Source: Mesocentrotus franciscanus
Lineage: Eukaryota; Echinodermata; Echinoidea; Camarodonta; Strongylocentrotidae
DNA: 64,000 nt
Assembly: GCA_037976565.1 (NCBI GenBank)
Contig: CP137675.1
Coordinates: 25,932,831-25,996,830, forward strand
Direction of reading: 5' to 3'
Of the stretch, positions 47,228-59,451 are shown in pieces (the stretch's first letter is position 1; the number at the start of each line of letters is the position of its first letter). The translations under genes and the position numbers were made by a program. The notes under the pieces were generated by a model that saw only the letters and a list, made by a program, of their open reading frames with translations, made no database searches and was not told the origin of the DNA.

Positions 47228-48409
47228 TTACAATGTCTTCCTTCTCCATCCGTCCTCCGTAAATTGCAGTGCGAACAGGTTCTGCAGATTAATACGGGAG
47301 TCGGTTCTTGATCGAGAACCCGGGAACGACCTGGTGGAAATGGGCGTGTCCGGACAACGATGGTCCACGTAGTGTTGCTGACCCCTTGGCGGTTTAGCGG
47401 GATTGGATTGTGGACTTCTGTTAGTCTTGAACCCGTTTCTGATGGATTTTATATTTGCGGATCGGCTGGGAAACAAGTTAGTCACCATGTTACGAATCTC
47501 GCTGTAGAAGAAGATATAAAGCATAGGCTTAACGCAGCTGTACGCGTAGACAAAGCATGTGACGGTGAAGAACGATTCTGCAGATTTCCTCGAGACTAGT
47601 GTTTCGGTGTAAATTTCCCTGTAGAAAGGAACGATAAAATACGGAGCACATAACCCGCTACCTGTGATGACAAGAACAATGATCAAGTTCACCAACTCTT
47701 TGGTTTTCTTGATACTTTCTGCCGATACTTGATACTTTCCACTTGAGTTGATGAAGATACCAATGATGCAGCATATCGTCGTCATCAGCGGCAACCCCAT
47801 CGCGAACACCAAGCCATAGAGTGGGAAGGAGATAGGAAAGTGATCCGGCCATGACACGGTACAGATGTCGCCACCAAGTGCGGTTGAACGGACGCGAGTG
47901 AACACCCATACTGGTAGAGTCAATGCAATGGCCACTGCCCAGATCCCCAGGATGCATCCTCCAACTGTTCTCGTGTTTCGCTTCTGTTGATAGCTGTGCG
48001 GATCAGCAACGGCAAAGCACGTGTCGATCCCTACAAAGCAAAGACTGTAAAAAGACACTATCAAGTTGGTGAAATCAAGAGGGCGCATTACCGAACACAG
48101 GGCTTGTCCGAAAGTCCAAGTCTCATCCGCGAACTCTGCCGCGAAGATTGGACAGACGAAAAAGAGGAGAGCGAGATCGCAGGCTGTTACGTTTTGTATC
48201 ACCCAGTGGAGGAAGCATGGCGGGGTATTCGCCCTGTTCTTGGCGGACAGGAGACCGAGGATAATGAAGATGTTCCCGACGACACCGATTATGATCACGA
48301 GTCCGACAACGCATGGTGCGACGAATCGGACGGCGTCACTACCCTGAACGATTACAGTTGGCCTGTTGTTGGGAAATGAATTGGAAATGTTTGAAAACAA
48401 CACCGACAT
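47228..48409 (-). CDS. Rhodopsin-type GPCR with unusual signature motifs, intronless
   Basis: A single open frame of 393 codons from ATG at 48409. The upstream in-frame codons contain no other ATG. Seven hydrophobic segments lie near residues 28-54, 68-91, 105-133, 151-170, 194-220, 238-263 and 279-302. Class A landmarks present are N46 (TM1), D78 (TM2), C105 with C183 for the extracellular disulphide, W157 (TM4), P207 (TM5) and P256 (TM6). Three hallmarks are altered: the DRY position reads DTC (129-131), the CWxP tryptophan position is C254, and NPxxY reads KPMLY (294-298). N7 is a glycosylation site (NIS). The tail is basic and Ser/Pro-rich. It is an orphan; peptide-receptor-like overall. 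Intronless receptor expansions are known in sea urchins, which fits. Confidence 0.9.
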   Translation of the reverse strand: MSVLFSNISNSFPNNRPTVIVQGSDAVRFVAPCVVGLVIIIGVVGNIFIILGLLSAKNRANTPPCFLHWVIQNVTACDLALLFFVCPIFAAEFADETWTFGQALCSVMRPLDFTNLIVSFYSLCFVGIDTCFAVADPHSYQQKRNTRTVGGCILGIWAVAIALTLPVWVFTRVRSTALGGDICTVSWPDHFPISFPLYGLVFAMGLPLMTTICCIIGIFINSSGKYQVSAESIKKTKELVNLIIVLVITGSGLCAPYFIVPFYREIYTETLVSRKSAESFFTVTCFVYAYSCVKPMLYIFFYSEIRNMVTNLFPSRSANIKSIRNGFKTNRSPQSNPAKPPRGQQHYVDHRCPDTPISTRSFPGSRSRTDSRINLQNLFALQFTEDGWRRKTL

Positions 48410-50869
48410 GATGATCTTGTTATTATGGAGCAAAATGATTAACTCTCACAATTTTCAAGAGAGGATGGTAATTAGAGGAAGATCACTCAGTGCTAATTTC
48501 TCCGTCGGTTTCGTCCCCTCTTATAGTCCACGTTTCTCGCCAGGATTATTATGTCACCAATGCACAAATGAAATCGTCACACTGAATTGAGTTGGTAGAG
48601 ATTGAAAATAACATAAAATACATTGGAATTCAACACAGCGTCGGACCGAGTCATCCACGATATCGCACAAGCCCCTTTGGGTGTCCTCGATCGAAGTCCT
48701 GTTCTGATTTTATTGTAGGATTCACAGCCGAGAGTTGACTTCAAAAGACTCCCTTAATGAAATAATATGCCTTTAAGATGTGTCTTCCTATCTTCTTAAC
48801 GCCCAATGATAGTCGTGTTAATATTTGAACCTTTGCTATGTCTTTGTCGAATACTATCTACATCCCAACTCGAATACTATTGTCTTCTCTATCTAACAAT
48901 CACTTTATCCACGTCAGAGATGACGAGATCAGAAACAGTCAAATGTGGTAGTGAGAGGCTTTTTCTCACAGTATAACCCAATCATGTGCAGTAATACGAA
49001 ATGGGTCTTAACGTCCTAACGTCATTCTGAAAACTGAATTACAAAGTGAATTAACACTGACTATATCACTGATTGCAGGCCTGACAGATGCCTGTATATA
49101 TATTTTAATGCAAAAATATCGATTGAGCTAATTATCCCTTCTGTTTTAGGGGGAAAATCGATTGTGTTTAAAGATCACTTTCATTTATTATGTGTGTTTC
49201 CCAGAGATTAAGACACTACACACTAATTAACTAATTAACGCATATGCAGTTATATGCCCTATCCACATTCGAATATAATTTGTGTTGGACTTAGGAATAA
49301 ACATAGATACTCATTGAAACAGAACGACACGCTTCTTTAGTACTCTAATAAGGCTCTGTCCCGGTGAGGCAATATTCTCGCGCACATTTGTATGGGGCTA
49401 ATCGATTTTTAAGGCTGATTCGTCTGGCAATGAGTGTAAGATTAAATAACAATATCGAAGTTTCTCTATTCCTTTTCTAATGACTCATACAATTCTCCCT
49501 AGCTCCCCTCCCTCTCCTATTCCTTCATAATTCCTTCCTTCCTCTTTCTTTTCTCTCCTCCCCCTCTCCGCACCCCCTCTCTCTCTCTCTCTCTCTACTC
49601 ACACGCACACAAATACACATACACACCCACACACACATACACATTGCATGTATGTGCGTTTTTGTTTTTGTTTGAGGTATATTCAGAATTGGGGGATTCA
49701 AAATTTCCCAGTCCCATTCATGTTAAACAATAGAACACTACAAAAAAGCAGTAACAACAACAACACAAACGTTCATTATAACAACAACAACGTTCGTATT
49801 GGGGCATTGCACGCTGTGTTCCACACTTTTCAAAAATACTCCCTAGGTTACGGATGAACTTATCTCCTATTATAAAATTGTATAGTATAGTATAGTATAG
49901 CCGTATAGCTGGTTGCTTTGTGCCCCAACCCTCTCAATATATTCTTTTTCTTTTCATTTAACTTTTTGTTTTCGCTTGCCAAGGAAATAATTTAGACAAA
50001 ATGTTTATGAAAATTTGTTGTTGTTCTATTTGGCAGATTTTGGAATGCTGTGCCCCGCCTAGTATTTCCTTTTCACATGTTCTTTTTTCCCCTTCAATTT
50101 CCATGCCCCCCCCCCCTTCCTCTTATTCGCTGCTCGGGATTGTGTGTATTGCGGGGGGGGGGGTGCGTGTCCCCTCTGTAACTACGCTATTGTATGTAGT
50201 AAGAATGATTGGTACTAATGGAAATGACATAGCTCGGCTTTTCTGAATCATGATCAGTGGACGTTCCATAGTTCGTTATTGTGCGTTCAAATAGCGCCAT
50301 CTTATGATACAAAAAGTAATATTTTCGAATTCTCGAAGATAGCAATTTACCAAAAAAATATTGCAAAATAATCTATTCCACCGCAGTGATCTTAAGAATA
50401 ATCCATTAAGAAAATTAATATTTTCCCTCTCAATGTGCATTTAAGTTCCAATTTTATAGGGCTTTCGTGCTTAAAGTTGTGTTTTTTAAGGTATATACAA
50501 CGTTTTCAGAATAATTCCAAGACTAAAATTTGCATAATATGCAAATTAACATCGGCCATGAAAAGAAATTCATATTTTTCACAATTTGGCGTCTAAGTAC
50601 CCGACTGAAATCATTCAAATGCCCCAAATTATTTTGTTGATGTTACTTAACATGGTAGACACATTCTACCATCAAGAAATGATTTTCTGTTGTAAAGCAA
50701 TGGTAATTCTTGATATCAAGAATTTGATTTCTTGATATACGCAGCAATACGCAAGCCAAATACGCAAAGGTGTGACTAAGGCATAAAAGACCAACAAATA
50801 CCAGACGCCCCCTGCAAGCACTGCTTAAAACAATTAGTTATTGTTTGTGATAAAGGAGGACATTAATTT
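48410..50869. other. Intergenic with microsatellites
   Basis: Upstream side of the receptor gene. Contains (CT)n at about 49578-49596, CA-rich repeat at about 49600-49645, a TATAG pentamer run near 49880-49900, and C and G homopolymers near 50105-50115 and 50152-50164. No gene or clear promoter motif. Confidence 0.45.
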
Positions 50870-50950
50870 GGTTAAGTAATCTGGGATCAAGGATCGAACC
50901 CAGGACACCTCTAATGTGAGCGTCAAGAGCCTTCACTATAGTATATACAA
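50870..50950 (-). repeat. tRNA-derived SINE head
   Basis: The minus strand reads AAGGCTCTTGACGCTCACAT, then AGAGGTGTCCTGGGTTCGATCC. This matches the D-loop to T-loop layout of a tRNA, with a good RNA polymerase III B box (GGTTCGATCC). The acceptor stem is not complementary, so this is a retroposon head or relic and not a tRNA gene. Confidence 0.55.
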
Positions 50951-51489
50951 TTCCCACACAAAAAATGACTGGTAACTCAAATTTGAGAAATGATTGGTTT
51001 GGAAAATATTATCCGCCAAAAGTTGCATCATTTAAAAGAATACTTTCTATAGGCTTTCCAATGATTAAGTTTCCAAGTCAGTGCATCATTGAAACGTTAC
51101 TGTCTACTGAATTTTGTGTCGCTATAGTATATCCATGATTCCAGTTGATACACTTTCCTTATTGAACTTAAATGAGGCATGATTGGAATGGTTTTGAGCA
51201 GAGGCATGAGCATGAGTCGCCCAGCCATGAAGGGGGCAGTGGCGTCATTGGTCGTGTTGATGGGGCATCGCTCCTCTTTCTCAGAACATTTATGGAAATT
51301 TACAAGGCCATTAATCAAGGGGTGAGTACGTGGGGGAGGGGAGACTATCGAATTGTGTTCTCACTTCTCGCCGCTTTCTTCTTCTCCCTTTCCTTCATTC
51401 TCTCTCTCATTCGAGGGGGGAGGATCATTAGTCCACGTGCCCCTGTATCTACGCTCTATCAACTGGTTTCATTGGCCATTAGCCATTAA
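50951..51489. other. Intergenic, no gene seen
   Basis: The open frame at 51172-51489 has no recognisable domain; it overlaps C/T-rich low-complexity sequence near 51360-51410. Confidence 0.35.
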
Positions 51490-52330
51490 CCGATAGGCCC
51501 TGCCCATCACGGTTAATTCTTTCCACTTTTTGATAATGAGATATTAATGAATAAATTGAATAATCATCCATCCATTCACTATAACTAACACAAAGGTTTT
51601 AAGTGGCGTATGACCTTATTAGAAGCCTAACCATGCCTAATCATCGGCCATTATCCATTAACCGATAGACCCTGCCCATCACGGTTAATTTCTTTTCAAC
51701 TTTTTGATAATGAGATATTAATGAATATTCATCCATCCATTCACTATAATTAACACAATGGTTTTAAAGGTACTATGTCCCATTTGCAGGCCAAAAAAAT
51801 GAAAAGGTTAAATTCCAATGGCATTTGAAAGACAACACTAATTTAGAACTTCCCTAAAAAGGGGGCTTGAAAATGTCTTTAAGTGGGAAAATAACGACTA
51901 TTAGTTGTCGAATCGACTTAGGAGCTATAGAGCCAGTAAGTAATAGTCTGATTTTCAGACCATTGTACCGAATGGTCGTACGTTTTATGCTGCGCAAAGA
52001 TTCAATCAGTTTAATTTTGGCCATTACAAGAAGTGGGTTATTGATGTAGACAAATGCTCATGTACCCTTTACAGCTCATTGTATGTATGTTATTACCAAA
52101 GATGAAAAAAGCCAGTCAGTCACTCAATAGTGTCTGACAGTGAAGTCTAGCAAGTAAACGGGTTTCCTTGCATAATTTGAATATTAGGACACTGCTAACG
52201 TTTAAATTTCACAGATAGGACATACATGACATATTCATAATTCCTGCAAAGTTCTACAGAATTTGATATTGGCTGCAAAAGGGACATAGTATCTTTAAGT
52301 GGCGTATGACCCTAGAAACCTAACCATGAT
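51476..52330. repeat. Tandem duplication of about 150 bp, one copy interrupted
   Basis: Segment 51476-51640 (CCATTAACCGATAGGCCCTG to GTGGCGTATGACC..CCTAACCATG) is repeated at 51652-51767 and continues at 52299-52330. The second copy is split at its GGTTTTAA by the 51768-52294 element. The first copy therefore shows the uninterrupted target. Confidence 0.88.
51768..52294. mobile_element. TTAA-flanked miniature element, copy 2
   Basis: 527 bp, nearly identical to 37097-37624, with the same inverted ends and TTAA at both sides (51764-51767, 52295-52298). The paralogous empty site GGTTTTAAGTGGCG at about 51596-51609 proves insertion with duplication of TTAA. Confidence 0.95.
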
Positions 52331-53025
52331 ATCATGGGAAGGCATTAAAAAAATGAGGGCATATGAATTTTAATGCCAGTAAGCACGTAGTCTATGAAGG
52401 TTTGCTCAGATATAAAACGTGTAAATGAATGGCAACTGAGCTAAGTGAGTTTTCAGAATACCCCCCCCCCCAAGACTTGTTGAAAGTTAGGTTGCCTGTT
52501 AAAACAAAACAAACAAAAAACAAAAGAGATTCCCAGTATTACCAGGCACATCCTATTTTTACTTCTTCTGATTTCAACCACTTGCTAAAATTTACAACCC
52601 TATGATAAACGTATAAAATCAATTTTATAATGATGATTTACCTACAGATAATTATGATGGTATATACCCTTCTTTGTGTTATGGCAGATTGGCAGGTAAC
52701 TTGCATTCAAGAGCCTGTGATTCGATAGTATAGTTTTATGCCCTTCTAAAAGGCCATGTTTAAGGTTTTAGTTAACCTTTTGGTTTACACTTCACTCATA
52801 GCGTACACAAGATCTGTAACTGGATGAATGAACAATAATTTAACATGGTTAAAGTTGCATTATCAAATTTTGTGTATCAATTTCATTGAAAACAGGACTG
52901 AAAACACACAGTCATGTTCAGAAATGTTCGATATCAATAGCAGCCACGTTAATGATATCTCTACTAAATAAACTAAGATGGTGGTGGTGATGACAATAAT
53001 AAAAAATAACATTAACAATAACAGC

Positions 53026-53078
<53 letters not shown>

Positions 53079-53395
53079 TAATAATAATACACAATAATGA
53101 TAATATATTGATAAGAAGATGAAGAGGAACAACAACAACAACAAAAGCAACAAGAACATCATCATCATCATCATCATCAACACATCAACAACAATTACAT
53201 CACATTTACATTGCACATAATTATGTACATGTAGCTACTTTTTCATAGGCTCATGACTTTCTCCCCTGAGAAAACCCTGGGGCAGTCATTGTGTTAGAGG
53301 AATTTCTTCCCACCGGCATCCATTTACCTTTTTTGGTCGGTGTGGGACAACTTTGTCAATTAACGTAGAGTAATCGTTTGATAATAATGACATAT
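52331..53395. other. Intergenic with AAT/ATC microsatellites
   Basis: (AAT)n at about 53029-53090 and (ATC)n at about 53158-53178 generate a spurious Leu-rich frame on the minus strand. A poly-C run lies near 52460-52470. No gene. Confidence 0.6.
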
Positions 53396-53820
53396 TAGGC
53401 CCGTTCACACATAACAACTAATGCGATTTGGATCGCGATGCAAAGATTGATTTTTTTTTTTGGCGACCATTCACACACAGGGAGAGTTCTCGCTCGACGG
53501 CAAGAACGTCCGAACTGCGCATGCGTGAATCTCGACAATGTATGCGCGCTTGGAATCCTGGGATTAAATCATAGAGATATATACTACTATCTCTATGGAT
53601 TAAATAACTCGATTTTTGATTCTCAATGACATTCACACACACACACACACAGCGCCGGCAAACTATCGCGATTTTTCTGAAAAATCGCAAGACTTACTGC
53701 GAATTGGATCGCGTTGCGAATCGCGAAGATTCTGTCCACACACGCAAAACAAAAAGATTTTTGGATCGCGATGCACAAATCGATTCCTAAATCTTTTTTT
53801 GTAGGTGTGAACGCCCCTAG
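53396..53820. mobile_element. TIR element with GTTCACAC ends
   Basis: The left end TTAGGCCCGTTCACACAT and the right end GTGTGAACGCCCCTAG are imperfect inverted repeats. Internal GGATCGCGATGCA occurs near both ends as a direct repeat. A (CA)n run lies at 53632-53650 and a small inverted repeat CATAGAGATA..TATCTCTATG at 53570-53598. No transposase. Confidence 0.65.
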
Positions 53821-54019
53821 TAGCCTATCATTGATAATTAGATACCTTCTCAGGATAATTTCTATAGCACTTTGAAATGGCGCGCCACATGCATGCTTCT
53901 GTTCTCTGCTGTCCTTCTGAGAGCAAATTCATTGTCTGTTTGTATTGACCATTAATTTTGTGCGATCCGAACGCGCGTCGTGTGAAAGCTTAGGGTGTCC
54001 ACACTTGTACAAGCATTGC

Positions 54020-54139
54020 TTTTTAGTGGACCCCTCTGTTTCCAATATGTATTCTTAAATTGTTGTAAATGTTTAAAACTGATTTTGTATTGTTTCGTTG
54101 GAAACAGAAATAAATTGAATTGAATTGAATTGAATTGAA
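54020..54139 (+). repeat. Retroposon 3' tail with (ATTGA)n
   Basis: Sequence ending GGAAACAGAAATAAATTGAA followed by about five ATTGA repeats has the form of a LINE or SINE 3' end whose tail is a short tandem repeat instead of poly-A. The body is not recognisable. Confidence 0.55.
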
Positions 54140-54146
54140 GCGCAAG

Positions 54147-54471
54147 TCTCTCTCTCTCTCTCTCTCTCTTTCTCTCCCTCTCTATCTATCTCTATGTATA
54201 TATATATATATATATATATATCTATCTATCTCCCTATCTACTTATCCATCTATTAATTCATCTATCTCTGTCTCACTCTCCCAACACATCCATGAAATCT
54301 TGATATTTATCTCTCTATTTGTCTCCCTCTCTCTATATATTTTTTATCTGTCTATCCTGGTCTATCTTTGTGTAACTCGGTCTATGCAAATTATCTCATC
54401 ACTCTCTGTAATATACCTTTCTTATATCTTGTCTAGCTAGATATTTATCCCTGTATAACTATCTTACCACA

Positions 54472-54519
<48 letters not shown>

Positions 54520-54600
54520 CCCATGACACATCCCCACCCCCTTTTTCCCCTTCCTCTCTCTCTCTCTCTCCCTCTCTCCCTCTCACAGCGACGTGTTCAG
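54147..54600. repeat. CT, TA and TATC microsatellite complex
   Basis: (CT)n at 54147-54185, (TA)n at 54197-54221, degenerate CTATC to 54450, and a long (CT)n at 54476-54516, then CT-rich sequence to 54590. ORFs here are artefacts of repetition. Confidence 0.95.
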
Positions 54601-55984
54601 GCTCAGCTTCATAACTCACACGGGATGGAAGGCGCCGTTTTGTGCTGTCATGCTAAGGCTCAACAACAATTAAACCGCTCATCTGATTGCGTTTTAATGA
54701 TCCATCTTTACGCCCTGTGAAACACAAATCAAACAGGCTTTCATTTTTGTTTAATTTATTGATCAGAAAATTGGAGTGGAATTAATCCAATGCAGTAAAA
54801 CGGATATTTTTGTCAGAAGCTGTCGTCGTAATATAGATGAACAGGGCGACGTGGTCCAACAGGAATGACGGAGTTGCTGGTATTGTGCTGGTGAAGGAAG
54901 TTGGTGAAAACAACGACTCGAAGTAAGTTAGAAAACCTCTTTTAACTTTCCGTTTCTGGTGCTGAAGTGTTGTAGATAATGCAACTATTGTTGTGGCGTA
55001 TCTACTTTTTAAACGTGGTGGCAAATTTATACACTCGGCCTGCATTATAATCTCTGGGTCATTGAGTTATTGAGTATATGCTCCCAGAGAATGTATTCAA
55101 GCACATGGCGTATTCATTCCGTTTCATGCAATGTGAGGTATAGTTACGATGATATTACATATATATATATATATTTTTTTTGGGGGGGGGAGGGGGTGGG
55201 GGTGTATTGACTTTTTCTTTTCTAACGGGGTCCGAAAAATAGGAGGGGTGGTGTACGTGTACCCCGGTTCCACTCTATCCAGGATATGCCACTTTAATTT
55301 TGATCGACTCGTGCAAGCCCTCACTAGACAGAGCTTAAGAAACTACCCAATATTGAGCAAAATCAGGGAAGGTAAGTAAATCAGTTGCTGGATCCAACAT
55401 TATTCGCCCAGGAACACAAGTATATGCGTCATATACCACAATATCTGGCAAGCAGAAACGTTGAATACATTCAATTCAAACAAGTACAAGAGTATAGTAT
55501 TTATAATAGAAAACGTGATTTACTGGGAGGGGGAGATAGGGACTTGCCCCCTGTGCCCCAAACCCATTTAGTAATAACACTGGAAACTGGAAGATATTTG
55601 AGGACATTAGATCAGAGCATATGCGGTTGGTTACTGCATTGTGAACTGCTTTCTAAAAGAACAGATCTTCTATGCTATGTAATGTGCTGTTTTTCTGTTT
55701 TTCTTATAAGAATTCAATGTAGATAACTTGTATACCCACCCCATCCATTTGAATTTGATTTGGTATCTTTCAAAATAATATTGAAAGCATAATTTTCCAC
55801 TTATGCTCTTGGTGTTTTTAAAAAAAGAACAAACTCATCACACACACAAATATATTTCATTGTATATCTGAAATGTATTTATTATTTGTGAAAATATTTA
55901 TAATCAATTTAATATTTAGCGTATTAGAAAAGTATATCCATTCTGTAAATGAAGTCAGTATATTTTACATGCAGTCCAGGGCAC
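54601..55984. other. Intergenic, no gene seen
   Basis: A good donor-like GGGAAG|GTAAGT occurs at about 55370 after a short open stretch (ALTRQSLRNYPILSKIRE), but no acceptor or homology supports an exon. TA and G runs near 55160-55200. Confidence 0.35.
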
Positions 55985-56220
55985 TGTCTTATAAATAGTT
56001 GATGTCAAAGCCCCTCTAAAGTGTTGGGACCCCATAAATTTGATCGCAAAATTTCACTTAAATTGTATCATACTGTGAAAGAGGATGTCATTTAAGACAC
56101 CTTTCTGCAAGAATTTTCAAAACAAATGTGTTTGAAGTTGAATATTGATGAAAGAATACAAAATTTAGGTTTTCTGCGTACAACAGAAAAACCCAAATTA
56201 CACAAAGAGGAACGACTATT
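55985..56220 (+). repeat. Partial copy of the 17296 palindromic element
   Basis: GCCCCTCTAAAGTGTTGGGA, GTGAAAGAGGATGTCATT, GATGAAAGAATACA and GGTTTTCTGCGTACAACA match the left half of 17296-17653 in order. The right arm is absent. Confidence 0.85.
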
Positions 56221-57398
56221 ATACTATTTGTGTAGCTTTGTCAACTTCAGATGAAATCACAGTATGTGAAGGATTCAAATATCTATCATGATATCATGAA
56301 CGACTGGAGCTGAATGGTGATTATAACATTTTGAATAAAATGTAAAATGGGTACTTGGCAATTGCTGGGGTAAAACAAATTGCAGGGCCCTCAGGAAGAA
56401 CGCCATTGATACTAAATACGCTGGGTAAACTTTGTTCTTTGTTTTTTTTCTTCTTCTTCTTCCTCTTCTTCTGCCGTCTTCTTCATCTTCTTCTACTTCT
56501 TCTTCAGAATCTTCTACTTCTTCTTAATTTTAATGTTACTACCATTATTATTATTCCTATTATTATCATTTTTTAAATAATAATAATAATAAAAAAAATA
56601 ATAATGATAATTCTTCTTATCATTATTATCATTATTTATATTATCACCATCATTATCATCAATGCCCCCTCTTCATGGCCTGTGGATTCCCATTACGCCA
56701 TTGACTGTGATAGTGAATAACTGCTGTTACACGAACCAAATCTCTTTCTCTTTTTGTTTAAGGGCTGAAATAATAATGTTCTTAAAATGGGCAACAAAAG
56801 CAATTTTTTCTTCTAATGCTACATAGTTCTAAAAAATGCAATATCTCTGAAGACGATAAAAACTTTATCGAAGAGTTGACAAAAATTATCAATTTCAATC
56901 GAAATCATGATTTTGAATCTCTCCCTTTGGCCGCTTTTAGGATGTGAAAGCTTATTTTTCGTTTTGAAATTCAGGGCATCAAACGCAAAGTCATATACAA
57001 CTTAAGTCGACACAGTGCGCGCAGAAATAATTGCCTTTTCTACTCAACTTGTCTATTCTAGGGTTCTGAATCAAAAGTTATTGAGCCAAACCACAAAATG
57101 TGGAATGACTCTCTCGAAAGGGTTAAGAGAGTGGCAGGGACACCGAGTGCATGTCAATGTCTATTTTTACGATCAGAAGTTCCTTTATCTTTTAATCTCT
57201 GTTTATATAACAAAATGCTAATTAATTGGCATGAGGGGATAGCTAACGGTGCGCTTGATTGCATGTCTATTGAAATTGCACAATCCTTTGATGAATTAAA
57301 AAGCATTCATGATTATAATACTATCACTGAGTTGTCGAGCTGAACACAAAAGGTTCTTTCATTACATGTTCTATTATTTTCCAAAACATAATCACATC
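56221..57398. other. Intergenic with CTT and ATT microsatellites
   Basis: (CTT)n-like sequence at about 56445-56525 and ATT/AAT/ATC runs at 56530-56660, including a self-complementary stretch around 56570-56600. The frames at 57015-57343 show no domain. Confidence 0.5.
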
Positions 57399-58960
57399 CT
57401 AGCAATACAACAGAAAGTGAAACGTTGAATCAACTTTTCCACAAGTGTTGCATAAGTCATTATTCACAATTTGCGATTTATATAAATTTTCTTTTGAGGT
57501 AATAATCCTGTGAATCATCAAATTAATTTGTTTAACTTCATTATTACGAATTTGATTTGATTTAAATGAAAATACATCCTTCAAAACAAAGTCATGATCT
57601 AAATCTAGAAAGGAATTCCAAAAATAAATGATAATTGGTTCTCTTGACTTCTTCCGTATTAACAAACGATAGTAATATTTCACTTTCATAACAAAAACAT
57701 TCACTTTATCCCCTGTTTCTATTTCTATAAGATTCGAAATATCACATTCATCTCCAAAATCATTGACATCACTCAATCTATCTAACCAACACTGTGGAAA
57801 TGCTTTCTTTAATTGTGTATATTTGAAATCAAATAAGAGCTGTTGTGCGTTCACTTTTTCATTTATTAATGTTAAGTCATTCCACATACCATTTTTAATC
57901 AAATTATGAATTTTTGATAAACCAGCATCTTGCCATTCTCGATAAAACAATACTTTTCTTTTTGAAGGTAATGTTACTATTTTTCCAAATAATTTCATTT
58001 GAAATATTTCTTACTTTAATCATAAGAATGAATCTTAGTTCTGACCAAGTACAAAAAAGATTTACATAAAATTCTGGCAAATTATGTTTAGTGCATAATA
58101 AATTCATATCTTTTATATTACAATTGAACTGTAAAAAAAGTGGCAAACCCCCTATTTTATCTGACCAGTATCTAAACAAATTTTTCCAATTAAAACCATT
58201 ATCATTAAAGAAACGAAATATCCATATTAAACGAAGTAAAGATACTTTATTAGCAACATCAATCATATTCAATCCACCATTTCAATATCATTTATAATTA
58301 CATTACGTGTAATTTTATCTTTTTGGGAATTCCATAAGAAACAAAACAATAGTCTATTCATTATCTGTGAAACATGTTTCGGTACTGGTACAACAGTTGC
58401 GGTATGCACAATTTGTGACGCCGCTAACATTTACAAAACAATTATTCTACCATAAAAAGTAAAATCTCTCATTTTCCACATATTTAATACATTTTGAATT
58501 TTATGTATTTTTACATTCCAGCTTAAATTTTGTAACAATATTTTTTTTTTGCCTACATAAACTCCTATTAATTGTTAACATGTTGATCCGTTTATGTAAT
58601 GTAATTTTCATGAAATTTGTTATCTACAATATATTCAGCTTCATAACTTCTGTCTTATTCCAATTTACTTTCGGACCGGCATATTCTCCGAAATCGTTAT
58701 TTTTTATTCATAATATATTGTACATCATTAACAGAATTCACAAATAATGTCGTATCATCTGCATATTGGGAAATATTTAAACTATCATTACCTAACTTAA
58801 TACTGACTATATCAATCCCTTAAATGTTTTTATTTTGTCTTATTTTACATGTTAATATTTCCACTACTAAAAAGTAATACCGATAATGGTGAACCCTGGC
58901 GAACTCCTCTTTCAATAATATATTTTTTTTTTAATCCATGAATTATTCATCACATTACCA
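57399..58960 (-). pseudogene. L1/Tx1-type LINE, second dead copy
   Basis: Minus strand, from high coordinate: RGVRQGSPLSVLLF near 58910-58880, YADDTT with the catalytic YADD at 58754-58765, then a degraded palm and connection. An open block at 58272-57904 (NMIDVANKVSLLRLIWIFRF; GLPLFLQFNCNIKDMN) follows, then another at 57998-57399 (PSKRKVLFYREWQDAGLSKI; DLCNTCGKVDSTFHFLLYC, the zinc-binding-like end). Frameshifts separate the blocks and everything 5' of the RT core is missing. It is of the same class as 7805-10200 but clearly diverged from it, so the two are separate lineages. Confidence 0.85.
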
Positions 58961-59451
58961 ATGGCGTCAGTATAAAAGGGTTCTATCCAGGTGATAGTGA
59001 AAAAGTTCATTGTCGTAAGTGCTATTCGTTATGTATGACTCGTTATCAGAATTGCTGATGAAAATGTGTATTTGCATTTGATTGAATTTCTGTTCTTCAA
59101 ATTTCGTACCTATGTACCTAGTATGTAACATATGGTCATAGTGATCGTGCCTTTTCAATTTTTCTTCTCGCTTGTGGGTTATGCATTCGCCTCCAATAGA
59201 GTTGACATTGTTGAAATATGGGAGCACTGTAGCATACGGATTATTATTATCACTATTCTTATTAATAATGTTATTATTATTGTTGTTTTTATTATCATTA
59301 GTATTATCACTATCATTATCATTATCATCATCAATATCGAAAATAATATCGCTAGTGATATTCCTTTGTCTCGCAATGTGGTCAATAAGGGATCTAAAAG
59401 ATCACGACGTTTCATGCGCCGCTGCAACACTTCGTCAGGTGATTAAAACTT
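58961..59451. other. Intergenic with ATT/ATC microsatellite
   Basis: ATT, ATC and related runs at 59235-59335 account for the hydrophobic frames on both strands. A donor-like CAG|GTGATT follows a short basic stretch (SKRSRRFMRRCNTSSG) at about 59439, unsupported otherwise. Confidence 0.5.

Noticed and set aside
47360..48379. Plus-strand open frames of 79-130 codons opposite the receptor
   Set aside because: Antisense shadows of the GPCR coding sequence.
48410..48433. Longer receptor reading frame beginning upstream of 48409
   Set aside because: The first codon of that frame is TTG; the first true ATG is at 48409, so the shorter start was used.
52863..53216. Leucine- and methionine-rich membrane-like frame on the minus strand
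   Set aside because: Product of AAT/ATC microsatellites.
54135..54440. 101-codon Leu/Ser/Ile-rich frame
   Set aside because: Encoded by CT, TA and TATC simple repeats.
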